Assembly (NCBI RefSeq): GCF_000802225.1 | Contig: NZ_JTDI01000007.1 | Span: 1 to 64,000 of the forward strand | Reading direction: 5' to 3' | Length of the DNA: 64,000 nt | Source of the DNA: Novosphingobium malaysiense | GTDB taxonomy: Bacteria > Pseudomonadota > Alphaproteobacteria > Sphingomonadales > Sphingomonadaceae | Notes under the pieces: generated by a model | Database searches by the model: none | Seen by the model: the letters and a program-made list of their open reading frames with translations, nothing else | Told to the model about the DNA's origin: nothing | Shown: piece by piece, positions 7,833-15,590 of the stretch | How the letters are laid out: each line of letters opens with the position of its first letter | Numbering within the stretch: position 1 is the stretch's first letter | Made by a program: the position numbers and the translations under genes

Positions 7833-7860
7833 GAGTGCGTGTTGATGAGTACGCACTCAT
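7833..7860. promoter_or_regulatory. Operator-like nested inverted repeats
   Basis: GAGTGCGT (7833-7840) pairs with ACGCACTC (7851-7858), and ATGAGT (7845-7850) pairs with ACTCAT (7855-7860). The spacing is typical of a TetR- or XRE-type dimer site. It lies upstream of the GTG frame at 7816 and just past the stop of the XRE gene. Confidence 0.4.
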
Positions 7861-7880
7861 GCTAAATCGATATGGGTCGC

Positions 7881-8447
7881 CTAGCTCTCAGTTGCCCATT
7901 CACGCAGCCGCTGAAGAGCGTCTCTGGACAACGCCTTGCGTCCCCCAGAAGCCCAGCCACTCCTTATTGCAAGCATGATTGGCAACTCGTCCGGGCTCAA
8001 CCACCGCCTTGCCGGCTTTGGGTCAAGAACGACCTCTCTTAACACGAGTTGCTGCTCGTCATTCAGTTCGTCTATGGGAATGCCTAGGGCTTGCTCAAGC
8101 CCCGTGCTCAGGTTGCACCCCTCTCCTCCCAAGCCACTATCTGCACGGCGTGGAGAAAGATAAATAGCGGCACTATCAGTGCGTTGTTGAACTGCAGCGG
8201 CTAAAAACTCTCCTGGGTCTAATGCCGTTGCATGTGCAATCTCAACTGCTCGATCGAGTGGAATTGGAACACGCCCCTTTGCCATATGACTAAGGACCGT
8301 AGACTGCTTGTAACCAAGATCTCTGGCCAGCGATCGGAGCGACTTGCCATTCTTCTCACCCATCTTTCGGATGGCTTCTGACAACATCAATGCCCCCCGG
8401 CTCTCCACGTAGGGAAAAGGATCGCTTCCGACTGGTTTGGGCTCCAT
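7881..8447 (-). CDS. XRE-family transcriptional regulator, 188 aa
   Basis: A Cro/CI-type helix-turn-helix lies at about residues 20-75, with the recognition part RDLGYKQSTVLSHMAKG followed by PLDRAVEIAHATAL. The C-terminal half has no peptidase or ligand motif that I can name, so this is a DNA-binding repressor of unknown trigger. I chose the ATG at 8447 because AAGGTGG precedes it. The longer frame to 8507 would translate through the palindromic operator at 8473-8500. It is divergent from the small gene and integrase at 8616-9964, so it probably represses itself and the integrase operon, as in prophages and integrative elements. Confidence 0.85.
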   Translation of the reverse strand: MEPKPVGSDPFPYVESRGALMLSEAIRKMGEKNGKSLRSLARDLGYKQSTVLSHMAKGRVPIPLDRAVEIAHATALDPGEFLAAAVQQRTDSAAIYLSPRRADSGLGGEGCNLSTGLEQALGIPIDELNDEQQLVLREVVLDPKPARRWLSPDELPIMLAIRSGWASGGRKALSRDALQRLREWATES

Positions 8448-8472
8448 GCGGCCACCTTGCAAAAGATCAAAA

Positions 8473-8500
8473 ATGCGTGTATATACGCACGCATGCGTAA
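8473..8500. promoter_or_regulatory. Operator between the XRE gene and the integrase genes
   Basis: ATGCGTG (8473-8479) pairs with CACGCAT (8488-8494). The last eight bases of this arm and what follows form a second palindrome, ACGCATGCGT (8489-8498), and a TATATA core lies in the middle. It sits 26-53 bases upstream of the chosen XRE start, a normal place for autorepression. Confidence 0.5.
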
Positions 8501-8615
8501 TAACCACTCAACATATGCCAAACTTCATCCTGCCAGTCGACCCCAACCGGTGAGCGGCGCAATCGCAAGACCCAAGCGACTACAATCAAATTTGTCACTG
8601 GGAGACAGCTAGCAA

Positions 8616-8897
8616 ATGGCAGCTCACACACTCGCAAAGAAGATCCGCGGAGCGCTGCACAAGCGCACCGGCACCACTTTCACGCGCGAACAGCTTCGGG
8701 AACTGGCTGGCTACGGCCTTCTCAATCTCATCGCGCAACATGAAGCAGATGAACTATGTCCCGCGAAAACAGCCCCCTTATTGTCGGAGACTTCTGGCTC
8801 GACAAACGACGAGATGGAAAGTCACCGGAAATATGGCAGATCGCAACGGCGCGCGACCGGACCGTTGTGTATCGATCAACTAAGTGCCGGGATGTAA
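8616..8897 (+). CDS. Small hypothetical protein before the integrase, 93 aa
   Basis: GGGAG lies about 11 bases before the ATG. The first 50 residues (basic N-terminus, then FTREQLRELAGYGLLNLI) look like a genuine helical domain. The last 45 residues are read from the same DNA as the start of the integrase in another frame, an overlap of 142 bases, which is long for bacteria. It may be an excisionase-like partner, or a gene whose original stop has been lost so that it runs on. No family was recognised. Confidence 0.45.
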   Translation: MAAHTLAKKIRGALHKRTGTTFTREQLRELAGYGLLNLIAQHEADELCPAKTAPLLSETSGSTNDEMESHRKYGRSQRRATGPLCIDQLSAGM

Positions 8898-9964
8898 CAA
8901 AGGCGGGGGCAGTTCTGCGAGCCTTTGAGGCCGCCTCGCGATCGAATACGCCGCAATCGACCGAAGAGGCCGAACTCCTCCCTCATCTATTTCATTACCT
9001 GCGCGAGCAAGGACCAGACATCCACCGCATCGATACTGTGAAATCCTCTTATCGTGCGTGGATAGGTTGGCTCATGCAGGACGATCTGGGCACTGGCGCG
9101 CATGTCATTGACATCAACAAGGTCACCACGGCACGTTTCCGACGATGGCGCATGGGCCCGCACGAGTGGAAAGTGACCTGGAACGGCAAATTATACTGTC
9201 ACCGCAGCAAAGGCGTCTCAGGCGAAGCTGTACAGCGAAACATTGAAGACTTGCGTTCGGCCCTCAACCATGCCGAGGCTGCCGGACGAATTCGTGCTGC
9301 ACCGAAGATTCCTTCAGTCGACAAGCTGCTGCGTTCCGCGCCGCGATCACTTACGCTCACACCGAAACAGCTCGGTGCGATAGTCGCGTTCGCCGATCAG
9401 GAACCGGCGGTCCAATGCTGGCTGTGGCTCATGATCGGTACTGGTGTTCGCCCGGACGCGGCGCTCGCCTTTCGCCCTTCGAGCCAATGGCACGGCGCTG
9501 TTATCGATTTGCATCCAGTAGGCTGGCCGCGCACCAACAAACGAAACCCTGTCGTGCCGGTGATAGCCCCCCTCAAGTCAGTACTAGAGGACTGGCCCTC
9601 GGATGCTGAGGTAAGGTCTCGCAAGACTTGGTGGCGCACAATGCGATCCAAGCTGGACATTCCAATCGCCGTCATACCCAAGACGATCAGACACACGGTG
9701 GCGACTCACCTGCGCAACAGCGAGGTTCCCGGAGAGCAAATAAGTGCCCTGCTAGGTCACAAGGACCTTCGTGACAGGCTGGAAAGGACGAGTGAGATCT
9801 ACGCGCACCCCGATCCCCTGAAAATGAGGGCGACTTGTCGAGCCCTGACCAAGCTGTGGACCCTTGTGGAGCGCGAAGCAGACAAATGGCGCGCTGACCA
9901 TTTGCTGACCATCACGGACGACAACAACAAGATCATCGTCAAGCGTGACCGATCGAAACGCTAG
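8756..9964 (+). CDS. Tyrosine recombinase (phage-type integrase), 402 aa
   Basis: It catalyses site-specific integration and excision of the island. The N-terminal half contains a SAM-like core-binding region. Catalytic residues are visible in the C-terminal half: Arg232 in GTGVRPDAAL, Arg312 in PKTIRHTVATHL, His335 in LLGHKD and the nucleophile Tyr349 in SEIYAHPDP. The first position of the usual HxxR box is Lys, a tolerated variant in this family. The gene ends 18 bp from the 3' end of tRNA-Val and points towards it, the usual arrangement for elements that use a tRNA 3' end as attB. The ATG lies inside the upstream small gene with no clear ribosome binding site, so coupled translation is likely. 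Confidence 0.92.
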   Translation: MSRENSPLIVGDFWLDKRRDGKSPEIWQIATARDRTVVYRSTKCRDVTKAGAVLRAFEAASRSNTPQSTEEAELLPHLFHYLREQGPDIHRIDTVKSSYRAWIGWLMQDDLGTGAHVIDINKVTTARFRRWRMGPHEWKVTWNGKLYCHRSKGVSGEAVQRNIEDLRSALNHAEAAGRIRAAPKIPSVDKLLRSAPRSLTLTPKQLGAIVAFADQEPAVQCWLWLMIGTGVRPDAALAFRPSSQWHGAVIDLHPVGWPRTNKRNPVVPVIAPLKSVLEDWPSDAEVRSRKTWWRTMRSKLDIPIAVIPKTIRHTVATHLRNSEVPGEQISALLGHKDLRDRLERTSEIYAHPDPLKMRATCRALTKLWTLVEREADKWRADHLLTITDDNNKIIVKRDRSKR

Positions 9965-9982
9965 TTTTCTGGTGCTCGGAAA

Positions 9983-10058
9983 TGGTGGGCGGTGACGGGC
10001 TCGAACCGCCGACCCTCTCGGTGTAAACGAGATGCTCTACCAACTGAGCTAACCGCCC
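9983..10058 (-). tRNA. tRNA-Val (anticodon TAC), CCA encoded
   Basis: The minus strand folds as a standard cloverleaf. The acceptor stem GGGCGGT (10052-10058) pairs with ACCGCCC (9987-9993). The D-arm region TAGCTCAGTTGGTAGAGC, an anticodon loop with TAC (Val) and the T-arm GGTTCGAGCC are all present. The discriminator A is followed by an encoded CCA at 9983-9985. Its 3' end abuts the integrase gene, so it is the likely attachment site of the island on its left. I found no second copy of its 3' end in the window. Confidence 0.95.
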
Positions 10059-10145
10059 GGCATGCCGGAGAGCGCGCTCATGCTGGGTTTCGCGGGATTC
10101 GTCAATGGGCGGCTGCAAATTCCAGCCGCGAAGGGTCGGAAACCG

Positions 10146-10750
10146 CTAGGCGCCGGGTTCGAGCTTTTCCAGCAGGGCGAACAGCGATGCCGCGACGGCC
10201 TTGTGGCCGGTTGACACGCCCAGGGGTTTCTCACGGGACAACAGCAGCGCCAGACTCGCAATGGTGACGGCCAGCCCCGACGCGTCCATGCCCATCGTGT
10301 CCGTGCGCGGTGCGCGGCCGAGCGCATCTTCGAGCACCCGAATTTCGAGAGCGCGCGATTCCTCGATGAAATGGACGACCTCGCGTCCGAGGCCGTCGAT
10401 CCGGTTGGCGAGCGCCATGAACTCGGAGATCAGGCGCGTATCGGTGGAATTGAGGCAGATGTCCCAGATCGCCCGAGCGGGCGGGGCCCGCCGGCCGCGT
10501 CCTGCAGCCGCGCCAGTTCCCGTCCGGACATGCGCCTGAACAGGGCAATCACAAGGTCGTCCATCGTCCAGAAATAGTAATAGACCAGGCGCTGCTTCAC
10601 GCCGATGCGCTCGGCGATGCTGCGGGAGGTCAACTCGGCATGGCCCTGCTCGCGCGGGATCGCTTCGGCGCCGTCGAGCATGGCATGCCAGTTTTCGGAG
10701 CCCTCGGGCCCCATCCGCCGCCCCGGCTTGTCTGGGATTGCGCTACCCAT
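10146..10750 (-). pseudogene. TetR-family regulator with a one-base deletion
   Basis: The N-terminal DNA-binding domain is clear (LTSRSIAERIGVKQRLVYYY, with FWTMDDLVIALFRRM after it). The frame is then lost near 10475, inside a G/C run, and resumes one base out as AIWDICLNSTDTRLISEF and onward to a normal C-terminal dimerisation domain (stop at 10146). Total length, 605 nt, is exactly one base short of a 201-residue reading frame. The defect is thus a single-base deletion or a sequencing error. It is divergent from the SDR gene at 10914 and would be expected to control the catabolic cluster. If the deletion is real, the cluster may be derepressed. Confidence 0.75.
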
Positions 10751-10913
10751 ACACCTGATCGTCCTGCCCGCCTTGCGCCTGCGCCCTGCCTAGTATCCCG
10801 TTTCAAGGGCGTAAAGCGGGGTAACGGGCCGGTCCGCTGCTCGATATCGCCTCCGATTGACCGCCTATCCGGCAAAAGCTAACAATGTGACGAACAGCTT
10901 GGGGAGAGACGGA

Positions 10914-11681
10914 ATGGAGGCACGCGCGGGCCGGTTAGCCGGCAAAGTGGCGATCGTGACCGGCGCCGGCCAGGGGATCGGTGAAGCCATTGCAGTCGCC
11001 TATGCGCGCGAAAGAGCGAAGGTGATCCTGACCGGCCGCACGCTGTCCAAGCTGGAGGCCGTCGCCGAAAGGATCGGCTCCGACGGCGGCACCGCGATCC
11101 CGCTGCAGGCGATCGCCGGGGAGAAGGCCGACAGCGAGCGTACCGTCAAGCGGGCCCTGTCCGAATGGGGCCGCATCGACGCGCTGGTGAACAATGCGCA
11201 CACCTTCACCGATTACCTGCCACTTGATGATCCGCAGATGGAAGAGCACTGCAAGGTCGATTTCCAGTCCGCCTTCTACGGGTCGCTGCAACTGATGCAG
11301 GCCTGCTATCCGCACATGGTCGCGCAGGGCGGCGGCTCGATCATCAACATGGGATCGAGCTACGGCGTCCGCTGCGAGCCCGGGTTTCTGGCCTACGCTG
11401 CCAGCAAGGAGGCGATCCGCGCGCTCACCAAAACGGCAGCGCGCGAATGGGGAACGAAGAACATCCGGGTCAATACGATCCTGCCTTCCGCCCTTTCGCC
11501 AAAGGCGATCTGGTATCTGGAGGAGAGCAAGACCTACGACCTGGAACTTTCCAAGGTGGCCATGGGCCGCTTCGGTGCGCCGGACGACATTGCCCCCACG
11601 GCGGTGTTCCTCGCCAGCGACGAGGCGGGGTTCGTGACCGGGCAGACGATCGGCGTCGAAGGCGGCGCGACGATGCTCTGA
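10914..11681 (+). CDS. Short-chain dehydrogenase/reductase (SDR), 255 aa
   Basis: This is a classical NAD(P)-dependent oxidoreductase acting on an alcohol or ketone. The cofactor motif GAGQGIG and the structural NNAH are present, and the catalytic set includes Ser148/149 and Tyr161 with Lys165 (YAASK). The start is the ATG at 10914, behind GGGGAGAG; an upstream ATG at 10857 lacks a site and would add 19 unconserved residues. It is the first gene of the catabolic cluster. The substrate is unknown, and the neighbours (enoyl-CoA hydratase, kinase-like protein, SnoaL proteins) suggest breakdown of a cyclic or branched hydrophobic compound. Confidence 0.9.
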   Translation: MEARAGRLAGKVAIVTGAGQGIGEAIAVAYARERAKVILTGRTLSKLEAVAERIGSDGGTAIPLQAIAGEKADSERTVKRALSEWGRIDALVNNAHTFTDYLPLDDPQMEEHCKVDFQSAFYGSLQLMQACYPHMVAQGGGSIINMGSSYGVRCEPGFLAYAASKEAIRALTKTAAREWGTKNIRVNTILPSALSPKAIWYLEESKTYDLELSKVAMGRFGAPDDIAPTAVFLASDEAGFVTGQTIGVEGGATML

Positions 11682-11704
11682 CTTTCCCGTGCCGCCGCGC
11701 CCCC

Positions 11705-12490
11705 TCAGGCCGGCAAGTCGTCCGGAATCCAGTCGGGGGCCCGCTTTTCCATGAAGGCACGCATGCCTTCGCGCGGTTCACCGCCATAAGCCAGGCTGGT
11801 GAACATGGTCTCGTAATCGATGGCCGGATATTGCTGGTTGAGCATGCGCTTGGTGTGCGCGCGGGCTTCAGGAGCGGTGCGCAGGATCTCGCTGGCAGCG
11901 CGCAGGGCGGCCGCTTCGAGTTCCTCGTGCGCGACGAGACGCGAGAACAGGCCCATTTCGTGCGCTTCAGCGGCCTCGATCGGACGCGCGGAGAGGATGA
12001 CGTCCCGGGCGCGGGCCATGCCGATGTGTGCAGGCAGCATCGCGGCATAGCTGGCATCGATGATCCCGCGCAGCAGTTCGGGCACGCGGAAGGAGGCACG
12101 CTGCGAAACGACGGCGATGTCGGCCATCATTGCAATCAGCAGGCCGCCCCCCTGACAGATGCCGTTCACCGCCGCAATCACCGGCTGGCGCGACTCGCGA
12201 ATGGTGAGAAACGGCAGGCTCTCGTGGGTGAGCCCTTCGGGAACGTGCTCTTCGCCCTCCTCGTAACGGCCACCCAGATCGCCCCCGGCGGAGAAGGTAT
12301 CGCCGGTACCGGTGATGATCAGCGCGCACGGCTCGTCGAAGGCATTGACGAGCCGCACCGCGCGTTTCAGCCCGAAATACATGGCCGGCGTGAGCGCGTT
12401 GCGCGCGTGCGGGCGGTCGATCCGGCACCACAGGACCGGTCCTTCCCGTTCCAGTTTCAGCGATTGCGTTCCAATGTCGAATTCGCCCAT
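11705..12490 (-). CDS. Enoyl-CoA hydratase/isomerase family protein, 261 aa
   Basis: A crotonase-fold enzyme that hydrates or isomerises an acyl-CoA. Family signs are IDRPHARNALTPAMYFGL near residue 25, the oxyanion-hole segment FSAGGDL and the second one GICQGGGLLIAMMADI. The first catalytic Glu is not obvious at the usual position, so hydratase activity in the strict sense is not certain. ATG 12490 follows GGGAGAGG; the frame to 12565 is an unneeded extension. It runs convergently with the SDR gene and diverges from the kinase gene at 12547, so the 56-bp gap holds both promoters. Confidence 0.88.
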   Translation of the reverse strand: MGEFDIGTQSLKLEREGPVLWCRIDRPHARNALTPAMYFGLKRAVRLVNAFDEPCALIITGTGDTFSAGGDLGGRYEEGEEHVPEGLTHESLPFLTIRESRQPVIAAVNGICQGGGLLIAMMADIAVVSQRASFRVPELLRGIIDASYAAMLPAHIGMARARDVILSARPIEAAEAHEMGLFSRLVAHEELEAAALRAASEILRTAPEARAHTKRMLNQQYPAIDYETMFTSLAYGGEPREGMRAFMEKRAPDWIPDDLPA

Positions 12491-12546
12491 GGTCCTCTCC
12501 CGTTCGCAACGCGGGACAAGGCTAACGTGCTGGGGAGAAGCAGGCC

Positions 12547-13599
12547 ATGAGCAATGTGCAACCACTACCGGTGGAGATCGGCGATATCACTCCGGCGTGG
12601 CTTTCCGCTGCACTGGGCTGCCATGTCTCCTCGGCGCACATAGCCGACGTGAACAATGGCACCTGCACCAAGATCCGCATTGCCCTGGAGACCGACGATC
12701 CGGACATCCCTGAAACACTTATGCTCAAGGGTGGGTTCGAGCCGCACAGCCGAATGATGGACTACATGCACGCAAACGAAGTGCGCGCCTACAGGGACGT
12801 CGCCCCGGTGTCTCCGCTGCGGCAGCCGCGCACCTGGTTCGCCGGGTTCGACGCGGACGCACGGCAGGGCATCGTGATCATGGAAGACCTCGTCGCACGC
12901 GGCGTCACTTTCCTTCATCCGCAGGAACCGCGCTCGCCCGAGGACGTCGCGAAGCGCCTCGAAGTGCTGGCACGGCATCATGCCGTCACACTCGGCAGAT
13001 CAGAGGACTTCGCCCCGGCTGGACGGTTCGCCTGGGCGGACGACTATGTCGACGGCTTCTACCATTACGGCGAGACGATCCTGACCCCGGACGTATGGCA
13101 AGGCTTCGTGAACAGCGCGCGCGGCGCGGCAGCCTCGACGCGCTTTCACAGCCTGGACTGGTTCCTCGACACGCTGGGACGCCTGTCCCGCTTCAGCAAG
13201 ACCATTCCGCGCGCGCTGCTCCACGGCGACACGCACCTGGGCAACCTCTATATCGACATCGACGGCGAACCCGGTTTCTTCGACAGCCAGCCGCATGTGG
13301 GACCGGTCATGGCCGAAGTCGCCTATCACGTGACGGGTGCACTCGACATGGCCGACCGGCGCGTCCACGAACGCGATCTCGTCGCGCATTATCGCAACGC
13401 GCTGGAAACGGAAGGGCACGCCCTGCCTCCGCTCGAAGACCTGATGCGCCAGTACGCGGCCTTTCTGGCGTTCGGCTATGCGATCTTCCTGGTGAATGCC
13501 TCGGACTTCCAGCCCGAGGCGATCAACACCGCCTATACCGCGCGCTTTTCGAGCGCGATGCTGGACAACGACACTCTGGGCGTACTCGCCGGGCTGTAG
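12547..13599 (+). CDS. Aminoglycoside-phosphotransferase-like kinase family protein, 350 aa
   Basis: The protein-kinase-like fold of the APH/choline kinase superfamily is shown by the catalytic loop HGDTHLGNLY (His226, Asp228) and the metal-binding FFDSQ about 18 residues later. Family members in catabolic clusters of sphingomonads and actinobacteria are thought to phosphorylate small hydroxylated molecules rather than antibiotics. A site of GGGGAGAAG precedes the ATG. Its last 300 bases have a near-identical, frameshifted copy at 2631-2921. Downstream, where the receptor gene lies in that other copy, only a receptor scrap remains. Confidence 0.88.
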   Translation: MSNVQPLPVEIGDITPAWLSAALGCHVSSAHIADVNNGTCTKIRIALETDDPDIPETLMLKGGFEPHSRMMDYMHANEVRAYRDVAPVSPLRQPRTWFAGFDADARQGIVIMEDLVARGVTFLHPQEPRSPEDVAKRLEVLARHHAVTLGRSEDFAPAGRFAWADDYVDGFYHYGETILTPDVWQGFVNSARGAAASTRFHSLDWFLDTLGRLSRFSKTIPRALLHGDTHLGNLYIDIDGEPGFFDSQPHVGPVMAEVAYHVTGALDMADRRVHERDLVAHYRNALETEGHALPPLEDLMRQYAAFLAFGYAIFLVNASDFQPEAINTAYTARFSSAMLDNDTLGVLAGL

Positions 13600-13663
13600 T
13601 TTGAGCAGGCCCGCCGCGCCATGCGGGCTGCCGGGCCGGTATGCAACCGTTCCCGCCCGCACC

Positions 13664-13719
13664 CTGCCGAAATGCACCTCGCCACGCATGGCCTACATGC
13701 CCGGCTCATCCACCGATCG
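13664..13719 (-). pseudogene. Relict of the 3' end of a TonB receptor gene
   Basis: On the minus strand this reads SVDEPGM-stop-AMRGEVHFG, which parallels the last residues of the intact receptor (SVGEPRMYGMRVKVHFG). By hand, 40 of 56 bases match positions 3012-3067 without gaps. The following bases (GGGCGGGA, then CGGTT) are shared too. It lies convergent to the kinase gene, as the intact receptor does to the kinase relict at 2.6 kb. Confidence 0.65.
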
Positions 13720-13766
13720 AATGTCAGCCGCGATTCAGATTCGGCAGGCCGGGCGAACCGGCACCA

Positions 13767-14234
13767 TCACCCGTTCGAGTTGGCGACTGCCGTGCGAAAC
13801 AGACTTGTGTCGGCTTCCCAATCCAGGCGGACCCGGCGGTGGGCGATCAGCCATTCTCCGTCGACCTTGCGAAAAGTGTCGAGATAGTAGCCGGCGTGAT
13901 CGGGGCCGATATCGGTCCATGCCACCCAATATGTCCGCGCCCTGGCACTATCCTTTCCCGTAAGGTCGATCTTCGAGGTGGAAAGGTGATGCCGCACGAA
14001 GGTGGCCCCGTGGGTATCGCCCTTTCCCTCCAGCCAGCGCGCCTGCCATGCCCGGATCGCCTCGCGCCCCTCGTAACGGAACGTGCGCTCCTCGGGGACA
14101 TGCTCGCTTTCCATCACGGCATCGGCCGTGAAACACGAGACGAAATCGTCGATCCGCAGTCGATCGCCGGACGTGGTGTACTTGGCCATGACATCGCGGA
14201 TCGCCTCTCTCGCGAGCAGGTCCTCGAGGGTCAC
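13767..14234 (-). CDS. SnoaL-like (NTF2-fold) protein, 155 aa
   Basis: A small alpha+beta barrel related to SnoaL cyclases, ketosteroid isomerase and scytalone dehydratase. Marks are the N-terminal helix LLAREAIRDVMAKYT, FVSCFTADAVMESE and the C-terminal strand run DGEWLIAHRRVRL. The start is GTG at 14234, overlapping the stop of the upstream SDR as GTGA; the frame further upstream is a shadow of that SDR. Tight coupling with two more genes makes a three-gene operon. The true reaction is unknown. A partial copy of its 3' end lies at 5883-5962. Confidence 0.8.
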   Translation of the reverse strand: MTLEDLLAREAIRDVMAKYTTSGDRLRIDDFVSCFTADAVMESEHVPEERTFRYEGREAIRAWQARWLEGKGDTHGATFVRHHLSTSKIDLTGKDSARARTYWVAWTDIGPDHAGYYLDTFRKVDGEWLIAHRRVRLDWEADTSLFRTAVANSNG

Positions 14235-15007
14235 GACATCACCAGCCCGGCATCGACGTTGATCGACTGGCCGGTAATCGTGCGCGCCTCGTCCGAGGCG
14301 AGAAACAGTGCCATGCGCGCGACATCCTCCGGAGTGGAAAAGGTCTTGAGCGGCAGCGGCGCAACGATGCCCGCCTCGATTTCCTCCACCGTCCTGCCCT
14401 GCTCGTCGGCTACGCGCTTCATGTAATTGAGCATCAGGTCGGTGCCGATCGCGCCGGGAACCACGCAATTGCAGCGGATGCCGTATTCACCGACTTCGCG
14501 CGCGATCGTCTTGGTGAGGATGCGCAGCGCGCCCTTGGCCGCGCTGTAGTGGCTCTTGCGGACCATGCCGTCCCAGCCGGCGCTGGACGAAAAGTTCACG
14601 ATACTGCCCGCGCGGCGTTCCAGCATCGAGCGGTTGAGCACCTCGCGCGAGCACAGCATCGCGGCCATGCAGTCGACCTTGTAGGTATCCAGGAAGTTGT
14701 CGACGGTCTGTTCCCAGATGTACTTGTCCGTGCCGGGCACGGCCGCGTTGTTCATCATGACGTCGACCTGGCCCCATCGGCTCATCGCTGCATCGACCAT
14801 GGTTTCGACGTCGCCTTCGTCAGTGACGTCGGCGCGGATCGCGACGGCATCGTCCCCGATGTCGGCAGCCACGTCCTCGACCAGTTCCAGCCGCCTTGCC
14901 GCAAGCACCAGCTTCGCGCCTTCCGCTGCCATCATACGGGCCATGACCGGGCCCAGCCCGGTGCTCGCGCCGGTGATGATGGCGACCTTGTCCTTGAACC
15001 GTTTCAT
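14231..15007 (-). CDS. Short-chain dehydrogenase/reductase (SDR), 258 aa
   Basis: An NAD(P)-dependent oxidoreductase of the classical SDR type. GASTGLG lies at residues 13-19, NNAAV near 86-90, Ser140-142 and the catalytic pair Tyr154/Lys158 (YSAAK). The C-terminus ITGQSINVDAG is typical. It overlaps the upstream SnoaL-like gene (ATGA at 15004-15007) and the downstream one (GTGA at 14231-14234), so the three are co-translated. It differs clearly from the SDR at 10914 and probably acts on another step of the same pathway. Confidence 0.92.
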   Translation of the reverse strand: MKRFKDKVAIITGASTGLGPVMARMMAAEGAKLVLAARRLELVEDVAADIGDDAVAIRADVTDEGDVETMVDAAMSRWGQVDVMMNNAAVPGTDKYIWEQTVDNFLDTYKVDCMAAMLCSREVLNRSMLERRAGSIVNFSSSAGWDGMVRKSHYSAAKGALRILTKTIAREVGEYGIRCNCVVPGAIGTDLMLNYMKRVADEQGRTVEEIEAGIVAPLPLKTFSTPEDVARMALFLASDEARTITGQSINVDAGLVMS

Positions 15008-15507
15008 GCTGCCATGACCTTTCGCATCACGTCATGGCTCTCCGGCGATCCGTCAAGCGCACGGTTGAACCGCTCGACGATCCGCCAGCCATCCGAGGTC
15101 CGCCGCAGGGTCCAGTGGTTCACCGCGGCGCGCCACAGGAACCAGCGATCGCCTTCCTTGAGGACCACAAAGGAATAGCCCACCGCCTCGGCCTCGTCGC
15201 CCTCGACGGTTATCTTCGGCGTCGCGGTGAGGTGGGCACACCCCGTATTCACCAGGTCGATGTGCCCTGGCCAGCTGTACATTCCCGCCACTTCGTCGGG
15301 CGCCGCAAGGCGCTTCGAACCACCGTCGGGTAGCGTGAAATTGTATCCGCCGCCCTCAATCCAGAGCTTGCCGGCGGGCTCAGCCGTGGCACTGTCCACC
15401 AGCGGGCCGTAGGTCATCAGCAGATTCTGGATCTCGAGGTGATCCTCGGCGGCCCTGAGGCGCGCCTCCAGCGCGGCCACGCGCGCCTCCAGTGCATCGG
15501 ACGACAT
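15004..15507 (-). CDS. SnoaL-like (NTF2-fold) protein, 167 aa
   Basis: First gene of the SnoaL-SDR-SnoaL operon. A coiled N-terminal helix (ALEARVAALEARLRAAEDHL) leads into the NTF2-type fold with IQNLLMTYGPLVDS and, near the C-terminus, DGWRIVERFNRALDG. ATG 15507 follows GGGAG; the TTG at 15519 overlaps that site and is rejected. Proteins of this kind in sphingomonads include dehydratases, isomerases and ligand-binding partners of SDRs. No catalytic residue set can be assigned with confidence. Confidence 0.82.
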   Translation of the reverse strand: MSSDALEARVAALEARLRAAEDHLEIQNLLMTYGPLVDSATAEPAGKLWIEGGGYNFTLPDGGSKRLAAPDEVAGMYSWPGHIDLVNTGCAHLTATPKITVEGDEAEAVGYSFVVLKEGDRWFLWRAAVNHWTLRRTSDGWRIVERFNRALDGSPESHDVMRKVMAA

Positions 15508-15590
15508 GAACTCTCCCAACCATGGCTATCGTTGCCCGGAAAGTCCCGCGCCCCGCGCCGCAGGTCAAGTTCCCTCGTGGGGAGTTGCCC

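Noticed and set aside
13000..13689. A 229-residue frame beginning in the receptor relict and running opposite the kinase gene
   Set aside because: It starts with the MRGEVHFG receptor scrap but continues antisense to the intact kinase, so it is a chance fusion.
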